NCBI GenBank assembly: GCA_018647765.1
Contig: JABGSN010000033.1
Location: 1 to 64,000, forward strand
Length of the DNA: 64,000 bases
DNA from: Oceanospirillaceae bacterium
GTDB lineage: Bacteria > Pseudomonadota > Gammaproteobacteria > Pseudomonadales > Balneatricaceae
Direction: 5' to 3'
Under the pieces are notes generated by a model, which did no database searches, had not been told where the DNA came from, and saw only the letters and a program-made list of their open reading frames with translations. Numbering within the stretch: position 1 is the first letter of the stretch; each line of letters begins with the position of its first letter. A program made the translations under genes and the position numbers. Shown here in pieces: positions 8,877-20,400 of this stretch.

Positions 8877-9509
8877 ATGAACCATTCCCCCATAGACAGC
8901 TTTTGGCATCTCGTCACCAATAATGCAGACCAACTGCGTAGTTTGGTTAACGAAGAAACCGAGCTGGCTCACGAGTTATTGCAGCAAGTGCAGGATCAAT
9001 TGTCGGATATTGATCCGCACCTGACGGTATTTTGTGCTCGCGACCAGGAGGGCGCAGGCATTGAATTGGTATTTGGTTGTGACGGCTTTAGTCAGAGTAT
9101 TGATACGGTGCTATTTTTGGTTGCCGCGGCACCATCGATAGAGCGCATCAAAGTGTTGGCTTTTAACCCTAGGGTTGAGCAAATTCCAGAAGCCATTGAA
9201 ATTGGCGACGCCGTGTTAGAGCTGGATGAGCTGTTTTTTGGTTTACGCATTATCGGCCAAGAGTTACATTTAGATTTGTACCTTGAAGACTTGCCTATGG
9301 TTGACGACGCCCCGCAAACCGATGCTGCGTTGATGTTTTTAGACGCTATTGTTGGTGAGTATGACTTAATGACGCGTATTCACAGTGTTAATTGGTTGGA
9401 TTTACCTGAAGACCCATTAGATCACGGTCTCAGACCGCTCATCGAACTACGTCAACAATTTGACCTACTACGACCAAAACAGCCTGCATTGGGTGAAGCG
9501 TTACACTAA
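8877..9509 (+). CDS. Hypothetical acidic protein
   Basis: A 210-residue acidic soluble protein; I do not recognise a named family. The part near residues 60-110 (IELVFGCDG, then LFLVAAAPSIERIKVLAFNPR) resembles small conserved proteins of unknown function in other bacteria. No signal peptide or membrane segment is evident. It is the first gene of a co-directional run of five genes that includes rmuC; the next gene starts 45 bases downstream. Confidence 0.75.
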   Translation: MNHSPIDSFWHLVTNNADQLRSLVNEETELAHELLQQVQDQLSDIDPHLTVFCARDQEGAGIELVFGCDGFSQSIDTVLFLVAAAPSIERIKVLAFNPRVEQIPEAIEIGDAVLELDELFFGLRIIGQELHLDLYLEDLPMVDDAPQTDAALMFLDAIVGEYDLMTRIHSVNWLDLPEDPLDHGLRPLIELRQQFDLLRPKQPALGEALH

Positions 9510-9554
9510 TTTTGTTACCATTGTGTCTTACCTTAGCCAGACGGAAAGACGCCC

Positions 9555-9896
9555 ATGGAACCCATCTATATTTTCACCCTAACTGGTGCTTTTGCCATGG
9601 CTGCCGCGTTAAGTGCACGCCAAGTTAGCCATGACGTTTTACAGGCCAACCAAGCCACCGTTCCTGCACCCTATCTAATTGCCGGAAACTTAGCCGTGAT
9701 CGCTTTGATTGCTAGTTTGGTCTATGGCGGCCAGCACTTTGCTTGGTGGATTCCGGTGAGTTTTTTAGTCATTAGTTTTCCAGCGATTTACTATATTTTC
9801 CTACGCCGCATGCTTAACCCTAAACGCGCTACTCTAGTCTACACTGGCCTATCATTGGTTGGGTTAGTGCCTATGGTACAAGGTTGGGTTGCTTAG
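9555..9896 (+). CDS. Small hypothetical membrane protein
   Basis: A 113-residue protein with about four hydrophobic segments (roughly residues 5-20, 40-60, 66-86 and 95-112) and short polar loops, so an inner-membrane protein. I recognise no family motif. It ends one base before the rmuC start codon and is probably cotranslated with it. Confidence 0.75.
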   Translation: MEPIYIFTLTGAFAMAAALSARQVSHDVLQANQATVPAPYLIAGNLAVIALIASLVYGGQHFAWWIPVSFLVISFPAIYYIFLRRMLNPKRATLVYTGLSLVGLVPMVQGWVA

Positions 9897-9897
9897 T

Positions 9898-11274
9898 ATG
9901 GTGTTAGACTATTTACCCTGGGGCTTAGTGGTAGCCATGGCCGTGTTTGGCATTTACGCCCTTAGAGCAGGCCCCAAACAACCCCAAAGCGATGCCGGAG
10001 ATGTCGTTGTACAAGTGGCAGTGGCGCAGCTAGAAGTGAAGCTTGAGCAAGCACAATTACAAAACCAGCAGCTGCAGGAACAGTTGCAAGAAAGTTTGCA
10101 GCAACTGGCTCAATTGCAACAAGAGTTAAGCCAAGCCGTGGCCACTAACGCTAGCCTACAAACACAAGTGAGTGCGCAGCAAGCGGCCCATCAACTGCAG
10201 CTACAGCAATTAGAACAAAATAAAGCCTCCTTCGAGGCGTATCTAAAGCAGTTCGCCGAACAGTCTCTAAAACAACAAAGCAGTGAGCTATCCACTAAAA
10301 ATCAAGATCAATTAGGCCACCTGCTCAATCCTCTAAAGCAACAGTTAGGCGATTTTCGCAAAAAAGTGGACGATGTGTACGACAAAGAAGCACGCGATAG
10401 GGCCGGCTTAACACAGCAGATAAACAGCTTGTTGGAGCTTAATAACCAGCTCAGCAGTGATGCTATTAACCTTACCAAGGCCCTTAAAGGTGATAACAAA
10501 GCCCAAGGTAATTGGGGTGAAATGGTATTGGAACAAGTGTTAGAACAGTCGGGTTTACGCAAGGATCATGAGTACCATTTGCAAGTGAACTTAACACAAA
10601 CCGACGGTAAGCGTTTACAGCCAGATGCCATTATTCACATGCCTGAAAAGAAAGATGTGGTGGTGGATTCCAAGGTCACGCTGGTGGCCTATGAGCGTTA
10701 CCAGAGCGCCGAGTCGGAAGACCAGCGTAATAGTACACTGAGTGAGCATTTAGCGTCGGTAAAAGCCCATATTAAAGGCCTTAGTGGTAAGTCATACGAA
10801 GCGGCCGAAGGGGTGCGTAGTTTAGACTACGTATTGCTGTTTATTCCGATTGAATCGGCGTATATGCTGGCATTGCAGGCAGATTCTGAGTTGTTTATTA
10901 GTGCCATGAAAAACAACATTATGATTGTGAGTCCCGCCACCTTGCTGATGGTGCTACGTACAATTCACAATATTTGGCGCTACGAACACCAAAGCCAAAA
11001 TGCCAAAGAAATATCCCGTCAAGCGGAAGAGATGCACAAAAAGCTGGTCGATTTTGTGACCTCTATGGATGGCGTAGGCAATCACCTAGTGCGTGCCCAA
11101 GACGCCTACGATACGGCTCACAAACGCCTCACCTCTGGGCGTGGCAATTTGATTAATCGAGCTCAAAGTATTGTTAAACTCGGTGGTATACAGCCTAAGA
11201 AGGCCTTGCCCGATGCGCTCATAGAAGCGGCTGAAGAAGCAGGTTCAGCATTGGAACCCGCCAATGAGTCTTGA
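9898..11274 (+). CDS. rmuC: DNA recombination protein RmuC
   Basis: A 458-residue protein with an N-terminal membrane segment (about residues 3-20), a long glutamine-rich coiled coil (about 40-180) and the RmuC nuclease-like domain. This is seen in GNWGEMVLEQVLEQSGL, then LQPDAI and VVVDSKVTL, which give a PD-(D/E)XK-like pattern. RmuC limits inversions at short inverted repeats in E. coli and has been linked to phage defence in some genomes. The ATG at 9898 is preferred over a TTG at 9889 inside the preceding gene. It overlaps the following regulator gene by 11 bases. Confidence 0.93.
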   Translation: MVLDYLPWGLVVAMAVFGIYALRAGPKQPQSDAGDVVVQVAVAQLEVKLEQAQLQNQQLQEQLQESLQQLAQLQQELSQAVATNASLQTQVSAQQAAHQLQLQQLEQNKASFEAYLKQFAEQSLKQQSSELSTKNQDQLGHLLNPLKQQLGDFRKKVDDVYDKEARDRAGLTQQINSLLELNNQLSSDAINLTKALKGDNKAQGNWGEMVLEQVLEQSGLRKDHEYHLQVNLTQTDGKRLQPDAIIHMPEKKDVVVDSKVTLVAYERYQSAESEDQRNSTLSEHLASVKAHIKGLSGKSYEAAEGVRSLDYVLLFIPIESAYMLALQADSELFISAMKNNIMIVSPATLLMVLRTIHNIWRYEHQSQNAKEISRQAEEMHKKLVDFVTSMDGVGNHLVRAQDAYDTAHKRLTSGRGNLINRAQSIVKLGGIQPKKALPDALIEAAEEAGSALEPANES

Positions 11275-11812
11275 TGTGGGAGCGCGCCTCAAAGAGGTAC
11301 GGAAAAAACGTGGTTTATCGCAGCGAGAGCTGGCCAAACGGGCGGGCGTAACCAATAGCACCATTTCCTTGATTGAGCAAAATCGCGTGAGTCCATCGGT
11401 GAGCTCATTAAAAAAGGTGCTTGACGGTGTACCTATGTCATTACCTGCTTTTTTTGCCGATGAAGTGCAGGTACAACAACAAGTGTTTTATAGCAGTAGC
11501 GAGTTGCCAGACATGGGTTATGGCAAGGTGGCCATGCGTTTAGTGGGCTACAATCATGAACCCCGCAGTTTGTCATTGTTGCATGAAACTTATCCAGTGG
11601 GCGCCGATACTGGTTCCGACATGTTGCTACACGAAGGTGAAGAGGCGGGTATCGTCATTAGTGGCCAGCTAGAAGTCACCGTGGCTGATAAAACCCAACA
11701 GCTAGGCCCAGGTGATGCCTACTATTTCGCCAGCGCTCAGCCCCACCGCTTTCGCAATACCGGTGACGAAGAGTGTGTATTGGTCAGCGTTAACAACCCC
11801 GCAACGGTGTAG
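11264..11812 (+). CDS. XRE-family regulator with C-terminal cupin domain
   Basis: A 182-residue protein. Residues ~8-60 are a helix-turn-helix (LKEVRKKRGLSQRELAKRAG, then TNSTISLIEQN), and residues ~110-180 are a cupin (LHEGEEAGIVISGQLEVTV, PGDAYYF, PHRFRN). This layout matches the PuuR type, where the cupin senses a small metabolite such as a polyamine or amino acid derivative. The ATG overlaps the end of rmuC. The target operon is not evident here. Confidence 0.88.
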   Translation: MSLDVGARLKEVRKKRGLSQRELAKRAGVTNSTISLIEQNRVSPSVSSLKKVLDGVPMSLPAFFADEVQVQQQVFYSSSELPDMGYGKVAMRLVGYNHEPRSLSLLHETYPVGADTGSDMLLHEGEEAGIVISGQLEVTVADKTQQLGPGDAYYFASAQPHRFRNTGDEECVLVSVNNPATV

Positions 11813-11814
11813 TT

Positions 11815-12075
11815 ATGCCATCGAATAATAAGCGCCAATTTGAGCTGATGGGCACCTCCGGCTGTCACTTATGTGATGATGCAGAAGCCTTGTTGGTACA
11901 ATGCGTAAACTTTGACACCAGCGACATTGTAGTTGTGGATATCGCAGAGTCAGATGTATTGTTGGCGCGTTACGCTACGCGTATTCCTGTGTTGTATTGC
12001 ATCGATAGTCGGCAAGAATTGAATTGGCCGTTTGATCGAAAGGCACTTACCCAATTTCTTCTTGGGTCGAATTAA
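11815..12075 (+). CDS. Glutaredoxin-like protein (DUF836 type)
   Basis: An 86-residue thioredoxin-fold protein with the redox motif SGCHLCDDA (CxxC) near the N-terminus and a cis-proline segment RIPVLYC. It matches the small glutaredoxin-like DUF836 family. It starts two bases after the preceding regulator gene and overlaps the convergent tatD gene by 29 bases at its 3' end. Confidence 0.85.
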   Translation: MPSNNKRQFELMGTSGCHLCDDAEALLVQCVNFDTSDIVVVDIAESDVLLARYATRIPVLYCIDSRQELNWPFDRKALTQFLLGSN

Positions 12076-12871
12076 AACCAAAAAATTCCACGACGGTGGC
12101 TTCAGATTGTTGCGCTAGACTGCCTTCGCTTTGGCCACGATAGTGCGCCACGCGTTGACAAATATGCCTTAGGTAGGCGGGTTCATTGCGGCTCGATTTG
12201 GGTTTGGGGCGCATGTCTCGTGGCAGCAAATAGGGTGCGTCGGTCTCTAACATGAGTCGGTTTTGCGGAATTAGCTTGACCGCATCGTGTAAGTGCCCGC
12301 CACGGCGCTCGTCACAGATCCAGCCGGTTATGCCAATGTGAATGTCTAGGTCCAGCAGTTGACGTAGAAATACGTCGGTGCCGGTGAAGCAGTGTAATAC
12401 CGCTTTGTCGATTTGGTGGCGATAGTCAGATAGCAGTTCCAAAAAAGCGTCGGCTGCATCGCGTTCGTGTAAAAACAGTGGCAATTGTATGTCTGCTGCA
12501 GCTTGTAGGTGTTTTTCAAAGCTCGTTAGTTGGGCGGTTGGGGTGGAAAAATTACGGTTAAAGTCGAGCCCCGTTTCGCCGATAGCGAGCACATTTTTAT
12601 GTTGCCATAGTTGGCTTAATTGGACCCAAGATTGAGTATCGTTTTCACTGGCGCTATGGGGATGAAAACCTGCAGTGGCATAGAGTTGTGATTCTGCACC
12701 ATGGTCTAAACTGAGTTGTAAAGCCTGTTGGCTAGACGCCAGGTTGGTGCCAGTAATTATTTGACGGTGGATTCCCGCGTGTTGAGCCCGTGCAATCACT
12801 GCGTCACGGTCTTTGTTAAAACGATCATTGGTTAAGTTGACACCAATGTCGGTTAAATTAGAACATTTCAA
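12047..12871 (-). CDS. tatD: TatD-family metal-dependent deoxyribonuclease
   Basis: A 274-residue protein if started at TTG 12871, close to E. coli TatD (260). The N-terminus DIGVNLT replaces the HxH motif as in E. coli TatD; other metal ligands are visible in GETGLD, FLHERD, HCFTG and LETDAPY. The enzyme is a 3'-5' exonuclease on DNA and RNA linked to oxidative damage repair and quality control. The frame is open further upstream, but that part lies inside the preceding gene in another frame. The start overlaps the end of that gene by 14 bases, so the two are cotranscribed. Confidence 0.92.
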   Translation of the reverse strand: MKCSNLTDIGVNLTNDRFNKDRDAVIARAQHAGIHRQIITGTNLASSQQALQLSLDHGAESQLYATAGFHPHSASENDTQSWVQLSQLWQHKNVLAIGETGLDFNRNFSTPTAQLTSFEKHLQAAADIQLPLFLHERDAADAFLELLSDYRHQIDKAVLHCFTGTDVFLRQLLDLDIHIGITGWICDERRGGHLHDAVKLIPQNRLMLETDAPYLLPRDMRPKPKSSRNEPAYLRHICQRVAHYRGQSEGSLAQQSEATVVEFFGFNSTQEEIG

Positions 12872-13430
12872 CGTCGTCAGCTTCGGTTTCTTCAGCTTCT
12901 TCAGGGGTGTTGGCGTGATAAATGGCAATGGCTTCTTCAATGCTCGAGCCGCCCATGATGGATGCAAACATGAGGCGTTCAGATTCCATGGAATAGGAAT
13001 CATGAAGGTTAGACTGTAGTTCCATCCATGCCATGGGGTCTTGTAACCGGTCTGGATTTTGCAAGAGCGCAGCCATGTCATCAAGGCTTCTAATGACATG
13101 GCTTAAACGCTGTTCTAGGCGATCAAAAAATTGAAAATCAACCACTGCTTGACCGACTTTAACCTTGGCAGTGGAGGAGGCGGCTTGAATTAATTCAAGC
13201 TCCATTTGGTGTTTAGGCTCTTGGCACTTGATGGACATGGCTGAGTCGTTGATAGTGAGTACGTTGTCGGCGATTTGCGCAAAGGTTCTACTCAATGTGT
13301 CTACGTTTGAGTTGCTGTCGCTTAAGCTGGTGCGAATTTGAGCAATGGCAATGCCTAACATCGTTAACGTATCTTTGATGTGGCTGTAGTTGCTCAAGGT
13401 GGCACTTTTACTTACATTGGAAGTAGTCAT
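12858..13430 (-). CDS. Hypothetical helical protein, possibly CheZ-like
   Basis: A 190-residue, mainly helical protein of a type seen in gammaproteobacteria without a fixed name. Its central helix reads FQFFDRLEQRLSHV, which contains a DxxxQ pattern like the catalytic Asp and Gln of the CheY phosphatase CheZ. The N-terminal part resembles a long helix of a chemotaxis or signalling protein. The C-terminus ends in an acidic tail (EEAEETEADDVEMF), roughly reminiscent of the CheZ C-terminal peptide that binds CheY. No chemotaxis gene is adjacent; tatD overlaps downstream. The CheZ link is inference from one motif and should be treated as tentative. Confidence 0.7.
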   Translation of the reverse strand: MTTSNVSKSATLSNYSHIKDTLTMLGIAIAQIRTSLSDSNSNVDTLSRTFAQIADNVLTINDSAMSIKCQEPKHQMELELIQAASSTAKVKVGQAVVDFQFFDRLEQRLSHVIRSLDDMAALLQNPDRLQDPMAWMELQSNLHDSYSMESERLMFASIMGGSSIEEAIAIYHANTPEEAEETEADDVEMF

Positions 13431-13665
13431 CCAAAGAATCCATGGGTTAAAACAGAGTGAATATGATACTGCTTTTTGTTTAGAACCTATTATCGACTTA
13501 TTTTTTCACTTGTTGCAACTTTTATACGCGTCGTTTTGTGTCGATTTGTAACCTATAAGTATCTGAAAGCCTAGAAGAAACGGTATAATTAACAAAATTT
13601 CAATGCATACACATGCTAGCGAGTGTTAAATGGCTCGTGTTTTAGATTAAAACCTTAGGATCCTG

Positions 13666-15558
13666 ATGAATTTATTGCGGTTACAACAAGTCCACCTTGC
13701 GTTTGGCGATGTGGCAATTCTTGATGACGTTGATTTGCAAGTAAATGCAGGTGATAGGGTGTGCCTTATTGGCCGCAATGGTGCGGGTAAATCCAGTCTG
13801 ATTAAATTGTTAGTGGGTGAGCAGTTGCCAGACAGTGGCAATGTGTGGCGAAGTCCCGCCTGTAAGATTGGTTATTTACAGCAAGACCTGCCAGACCGTG
13901 AAGACCTGTGTGTGAGTGAGTTGGTGGCGATGGGTATGGGTGAGGTATACGACCTGCGCCAACGCCATGAAGTCATTGCCATGGGTGATCTAGACGACCA
14001 AGCCATGCGCGAACTCGAAGTTGTGAGTCACCGTATTGATGAGTTAGATGGCTGGCAAATGGAGCCTAAAGTAGAGCGTATTTTAACCCGCCTGCAGTTG
14101 GACGGCACACAACTGCTGAGCCAACTGTCTGGAGGCTGGCGACGCCGTGTAGCCTTGGCACGCGCCTTGGTGTCGGAACCGACCTTGTTGTTATTGGACG
14201 AGCCCACTAACCACTTAGACATACTCGCCATTGAGTGGCTAGAAAAACAGTTATTAGACTTTAGCGGCGCCATTATCTTTATTACCCACGATCGAAGCTT
14301 TTTACAGGTACTGGCGAACCGCATTATTGAACTAGATCGAGGCAACCTCAGTGCCTTCCCTGGGAGTTACGACAAATTTTTAGAATACCGTGAACAACAA
14401 TTAAAAGACGAAGAACGCCACAACGCGCTGTTTGACAAAAAGCTGGCCCAAGAAGAAGTTTGGATTCGTCAGGGTATCAAAGCTCGGCGCACCCGCAATG
14501 AGGGCCGTGTGAGAGCCTTAGAATCCTTGCGTAAGGAACGTGGCGACCGGCGTGAGCGCCAAGGCAATGTTAAGCTGCAACATGCGCAGGCGGCTAAGTC
14601 TGGAAAGCTGGTGTGTGAGCTGGAAAATGTGAGCCATGGTTACGGTGAGCAACAGCTGATTAAGCGTTTTGACCTGACCTTGCTCAAACATGACCGTATT
14701 GGATTGGTGGGTGCCAACGGTGTAGGCAAGTCAACCTTGTTAAAAATATTGCTGGGTGACCTGATTCCCAATTCAGGTCGAGTACAACAAGGCACAAAAC
14801 TAGAAGTGGCCTATTTCGACCAATTGAGGGACCAGTTAGACCTCACCAAGACGGTTATGGATAACCTGGCCGAAGGCCGTGAGAGTATTAATATCAATGG
14901 CAAAGAGCGCCATGTCATGAGTTACTTAGGCGATTTTCTGTTTTCGCCTAAGCGTGTACGTAGTCCAGTGAGCAGTTTGTCCGGTGGCGAGCGCAATCGC
15001 CTGTTGTTGGCCCGTTTGTTTAGCAAACCTTCAAATATGTTGGTATTAGACGAGCCGACCAACGATTTGGATATTGAAACCTTGGAGTTGTTGGAAGAAA
15101 TGTTAGCCAACTATCCGGGCACGGTATTGCTAGTGAGCCACGATCGCGCCTTTTTGGATCGGGTAGTGACCTCGTGCTTGGTATTTGATGGCCAAGGCGA
15201 GATTACCGACTCGGTAGGCGGTTATTCAGATTGGGTCAGGCGCGGTGGTCAGTTACAAGCGCCCACTGCACAGGGGCGTAACAAACCCACGGGGATGGCA
15301 GCGACGCCAGTTAAAGCGGCTATAAAAGCCAAACCGGCCAAAAAATTGAGCTACAAAGTGCAGCGCGAGTTAGACCAGTTGCCTGCGCAAGTGGAAACCA
15401 TGGAAGCTGAAATAGCTGCACTGCAGCAAGCCATGGCCCAAGCCGAATTTTATACCCAAGACCAAGCCCAGGTCAGCACCACGCTTGCTCATATGGAGAG
15501 CTTAGAAACCGCATTAGAGCAAGCCATGGATCGATGGCTAGAACTCGAAGCCGATTAA
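13666..15558 (+). CDS. uup: ABC-F ATPase Uup
   Basis: A 630-residue soluble protein with two ABC ATPase domains and no membrane part. The first has Walker A GRNGAGKSS, signature LSGGWRRR and LLDEPTNHLD; the second has GANGVGKST, LSGGERNR and VLDEPTNDLD. The C-terminal ~80 residues are a basic linker followed by a coiled coil, the DNA-binding extension that marks Uup among ABC-F proteins. Uup acts on ribosomes and affects precise excision of transposons. A possible -10 (TATAAT, 13584-13589) lies upstream without a clear -35. Its end overlaps the convergent stress-protein gene by four bases. Confidence 0.94.
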   Translation: MNLLRLQQVHLAFGDVAILDDVDLQVNAGDRVCLIGRNGAGKSSLIKLLVGEQLPDSGNVWRSPACKIGYLQQDLPDREDLCVSELVAMGMGEVYDLRQRHEVIAMGDLDDQAMRELEVVSHRIDELDGWQMEPKVERILTRLQLDGTQLLSQLSGGWRRRVALARALVSEPTLLLLDEPTNHLDILAIEWLEKQLLDFSGAIIFITHDRSFLQVLANRIIELDRGNLSAFPGSYDKFLEYREQQLKDEERHNALFDKKLAQEEVWIRQGIKARRTRNEGRVRALESLRKERGDRRERQGNVKLQHAQAAKSGKLVCELENVSHGYGEQQLIKRFDLTLLKHDRIGLVGANGVGKSTLLKILLGDLIPNSGRVQQGTKLEVAYFDQLRDQLDLTKTVMDNLAEGRESININGKERHVMSYLGDFLFSPKRVRSPVSSLSGGERNRLLLARLFSKPSNMLVLDEPTNDLDIETLELLEEMLANYPGTVLLVSHDRAFLDRVVTSCLVFDGQGEITDSVGGYSDWVRRGGQLQAPTAQGRNKPTGMAATPVKAAIKAKPAKKLSYKVQRELDQLPAQVETMEAEIAALQQAMAQAEFYTQDQAQVSTTLAHMESLETALEQAMDRWLELEAD

Positions 15559-15983
15559 ATTCGAACCGCTAGCACATCGCAAGTGGCGCCATGTAAAATG
15601 CCGTTAGAAGTCGAGCCTAATAACAGAGCTAGCCCATGACGGCCATGACTGCCGACAACGATTAGGTCGGTACTTAACTCATTGGCCATGCGGTGAACTT
15701 CGGTTTCGATGTGACCTGAGGTGAGCAATTGATCCACATCGCTAAGTTGGTGCAGTTGGATGAAGTCGTCCATGCGCTGTTGCGCATGATCGTGTAGCTG
15801 TTGTTGAATGGCCGATAGGTCCATAGGCACATCGCCCCCATAAGCATAACTCAAGGGTTCGGTGACATGGATGAGTGTCATCTTGGCACCTGTTTGCTGG
15901 CCGATTTGGTGCGCCTTTAAGGCAACTTTATGGGTTTCTTCGTTGAGGTCAATGGCGACTAAAATGTTATTATAAATACTCAT
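15555..15983 (-). CDS. Universal stress protein, UspA family
   Basis: A 142-residue protein, close to E. coli UspA. It begins YNNILVAIDL and has the nucleotide-loop region VVGSHGRHGLALLLGSTS near the end. The ATG at 15983 is chosen because GGAGG (complement of 15992-15996) lies 8 bases upstream; an in-frame start 5 codons earlier lacks this. The role is survival under growth arrest or stress. The gene lies between uup and the fadB region, an arrangement I also recall from pseudomonads. Confidence 0.92.
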   Translation of the reverse strand: MSIYNNILVAIDLNEETHKVALKAHQIGQQTGAKMTLIHVTEPLSYAYGGDVPMDLSAIQQQLHDHAQQRMDDFIQLHQLSDVDQLLTSGHIETEVHRMANELSTDLIVVGSHGRHGLALLLGSTSNGILHGATCDVLAVRI

Positions 15984-16102
15984 GTGGCAGTCCTCCAAGG
16001 GTGGGTTTTATCTGAGTGTAACATATTCATGTGCGGTGTTTAGGTTGGGCCAATACAGCCGTTATTGGCCCCATAGGTTGATTAACTACAGGAATTGAGT
16101 AG

Positions 16103-16627
16103 ATGGATATTAAGTGGCTTATTGTTGTCGTGGTGGTGTTATCACTGGTGGGTTCTGTGGCTTGGGTGATGCCAACGCCGTTACAAAGAGCTCAAGCTAT
16201 CATACGCCAATTAGCCATGTCTAAAGGCCTACAAGTCAAAGTGAGTAAGCTACAGGGTCCCAGAGAAGTAGGGGAAATTGCCCCCGAGAGTTACCTTGCC
16301 ACCAGTTATGGTTTACCGCGCACAAAACCACAGCGCGGTGTAAGGCCTAATCTAGCAGCGAGCAAGCGGGTGACCTGGGAAGTATTTAAAGCCGCCGGTT
16401 TAAATACCCAAGGTCTGCCACAAGGTTGGTGTTGGAACCGTGGTGAAGGTGCGCTTAAATCCCACCAATTAGAGCAATTAACTCTGCTGCTTGAGCAACT
16501 GCCTGGCGACGTCTACGCTCTTAGCGTTAACCCTGTCGCCGTACAAGCCTACTGGTACGAACGCGCTACACCTGCTGAATTGGACGCCTTAGAAACGGTG
16601 CTAAAGGCCCTTGTTGGCGATCTTTAG
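16103..16627 (+). CDS. Hypothetical protein with N-terminal membrane anchor
   Basis: A 174-residue protein starting with a strong hydrophobic helix (about residues 5-24) that could be an anchor or an uncleaved signal. The rest is polar, with GLPRTKPQRGVRPN and QGWCWNRGEGAL as conspicuous segments. I do not recognise a family. The start ATG follows AGGAATTG closely enough to serve as ribosome binding site. The gene is upstream of fadB but separated from it by about 190 bases. Confidence 0.75.
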   Translation: MDIKWLIVVVVVLSLVGSVAWVMPTPLQRAQAIIRQLAMSKGLQVKVSKLQGPREVGEIAPESYLATSYGLPRTKPQRGVRPNLAASKRVTWEVFKAAGLNTQGLPQGWCWNRGEGALKSHQLEQLTLLLEQLPGDVYALSVNPVAVQAYWYERATPAELDALETVLKALVGDL

Positions 16628-16819
16628 CCGAGCCTGATGTGTTCTTGTTGTGTGTGTTTTTGCGCTCGGTAAAACTTTGGCGTTGTTTTGTGGCTCCTGA
16701 GTCATGGTTGACTTTGATACTAGCTGGTTTAAAGTGCTAGCACAGTTTCAAACAAGTGTATGAATGTCACCATTGTATGGCGTCCTACACCCGTTAAACC
16801 CACCCCAAGGAGTCCATGC

Positions 16820-20174
<3,355 letters not shown>

Positions 20175-20203
20175 GCAATTAGCGTACAAACTTCAATTAA
20201 TTC

Positions 20204-20229
20204 AAAAGGCTGGTTTATTCCAGCCTTTT
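20204..20229 (+). terminator. Rho-independent terminator of fadBA
   Basis: Perfect ten-base arms AAAAGGCTGG (20204-20213) and CCAGCCTTTT (20220-20229) around a six-base loop. The 3' arm supplies TTTT, and more T follow after GCG. Confidence 0.9.
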
Positions 20230-20312
20230 GCGTTTTTGTACATTAATACTTGCTTTTTGTAACAAAAAATGAAATTTTAAAAAGGGAATAGCTAATATGT
20301 ACCTACAAAAGC

Positions 20313-20340
20313 TTGACCTTCTGTGAGCACAGCCTAAACT
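20313..20340 (+). promoter_or_regulatory. Predicted topA promoter with internal palindrome
   Basis: TTGACC (20313-20318), a 16-base spacer and TAAACT (20335-20340). The spacer contains CTGTGAGCACAG (20321-20332), with arms CTGTG/CACAG, placed where a repressor could block RNA polymerase. It is shorter than the LexA consensus. Confidence 0.45.
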
Positions 20341-20400
20341 TAGGCGCCTCGAACCTGCCGTAATGGATGCGGCGTATAGTAACAACTGGAATAATATTAC

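Noticed and set aside
12872-13099. N-terminal extension of tatD
   Set aside because: The frame is open, but these bases are the end of the upstream gene in another frame and the translated part looks unlike TatD. The TTG at 12871 fits the family start.
16741-16760. FadR or PsrA operator upstream of fadB (TTTCAAAC)
   Set aside because: Only one half-site resembles the known motifs; no symmetric partner at the right distance.
20321-20332. LexA box in the topA promoter
   Set aside because: CTGT and ACAG are only 4 bases apart; the E. coli-type box needs 8.
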